DNA from: Aphodosoma sp044433285
Lineage (GTDB): Bacteria > Bacteroidota > Bacteroidia > Bacteroidales > Paludibacteraceae
NCBI GenBank assembly: GCA_044433285.1
Contig: JAWXTU010000121.1
Coordinates: 1-6,703, forward strand
DNA: 6,703 bases
Direction: 5' to 3'
This document shows, in pieces, positions 6,408-6,703 of this stretch (the stretch's first letter is position 1; every line of letters starts with the position of its first letter). The notes below the pieces were generated by a model. The model did no database searches, was not told where the DNA came from, and saw nothing but the letters and a program-made list of their open reading frames with translations. The position numbers and the translations under genes are program-made.

Positions 6408-6703
6408 ATGGCGAAGAAAAAAGAGATAACAATACGCTCATCGGCAGCAGAATATTTAACCTACGTTTCGGCTGTTGGTGAACAAGAGTCAAGCGTAGAG
6501 ATGCGCTATGAAGATGAAAATGTATGGCTTACTCAAAAGATGATGGCGCATCTATATGATGTATCAATCCCTGCTATAAATCAACATATTAAAAAGATTT
6601 ACTCTGATTATGAACTAACTTCCGAAGCAACTATTAAGAAATACTTAATAGTTCAACAAGAGGGTGAACGTAAAGTTTCAAGAGATGTTGACCACTATAA
6701 CCT
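6408..6703 (+). CDS. RhuM-family protein (virulence_RhuM), 3' end outside the window
   Basis: The frame from ATG 6408 is open for 98 codons plus two bases to the window edge. After a basic start (MAKKKEITIRSSAAEYLTYV) comes the family signature: VEMRYEDENVWLTQKMMAHL (30-49) leading to LYDVSIPAINQHIKKIY (49-65), a segment that looks like a helix-turn-helix, then KKYLIVQQEG and DHYNL, where the family continues into its conserved central region. RhuM was named from a Salmonella pathogenicity island gene, but its biochemical function is not established; members are scattered among accessory genes, often near restriction-modification loci. Whether this one has extra C-terminal domains (some relatives carry Fic/Doc-like ones) cannot be seen. 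It is the only accessory-type gene here, behind core metabolic lysC, and is preceded by two tandem palindromes. Confidence 0.85.
   Translation, partial: MAKKKEITIRSSAAEYLTYVSAVGEQESSVEMRYEDENVWLTQKMMAHLYDVSIPAINQHIKKIYSDYELTSEATIKKYLIVQQEGERKVSRDVDHYN

Overview
The window looks like chromosomal DNA of a Bacteroidales-type gut bacterium. It is AT-rich, and the genes lack Shine-Dalgarno sites and are instead preceded by A/T-rich leaders. Two exact copies of TATCTTTG, which fit the Bacteroidetes sigma factor -7 consensus TAnnTTTG, sit between the divergent genes. The predicted proteins most resemble what I know of Bacteroides, Prevotella and Alistipes relatives. Taxonomy below order is not decidable by eye.

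Layout. Positions 1-3190 (minus strand) hold nearly all of a large secreted Tricorn-type S41 peptidase with an N-terminal beta-propeller region and a PDZ domain; only its C-terminal tail is cut off by the window start. A 130-bp gap follows, containing a convincing intrinsic terminator for the next gene. Positions 3321-4829 (minus) encode a glutamine synthetase of the GSI fold. Positions 4830-5035 are a divergent promoter region with two promoter-like sites and a 9+9 bp inverted repeat between them. Positions 5036-6295 (plus) encode a monofunctional aspartate kinase with a C-terminal ACT region. Positions 6309-6352 carry two tandem near-perfect 20-bp palindromes. From 6408 the 5' part of a RhuM-family gene (plus) runs off the end of the window.

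Biology. The glutamine synthetase (ammonia assimilation) and the aspartate kinase (entry to the lysine, threonine, methionine and diaminopimelate branch) share one intergenic region and may be co-regulated. The Tricorn-like peptidase is probably periplasmic and acts in peptide degradation; it seems to be transcribed separately, because a terminator lies between it and glnA. The RhuM gene is the only accessory-type gene, and the palindrome pair in front of it is the most unexplained structure here. I see no tRNA, rRNA, IS element, CRISPR array or riboswitch. Most of the window is ordinary core metabolism, and I do not claim a new system.
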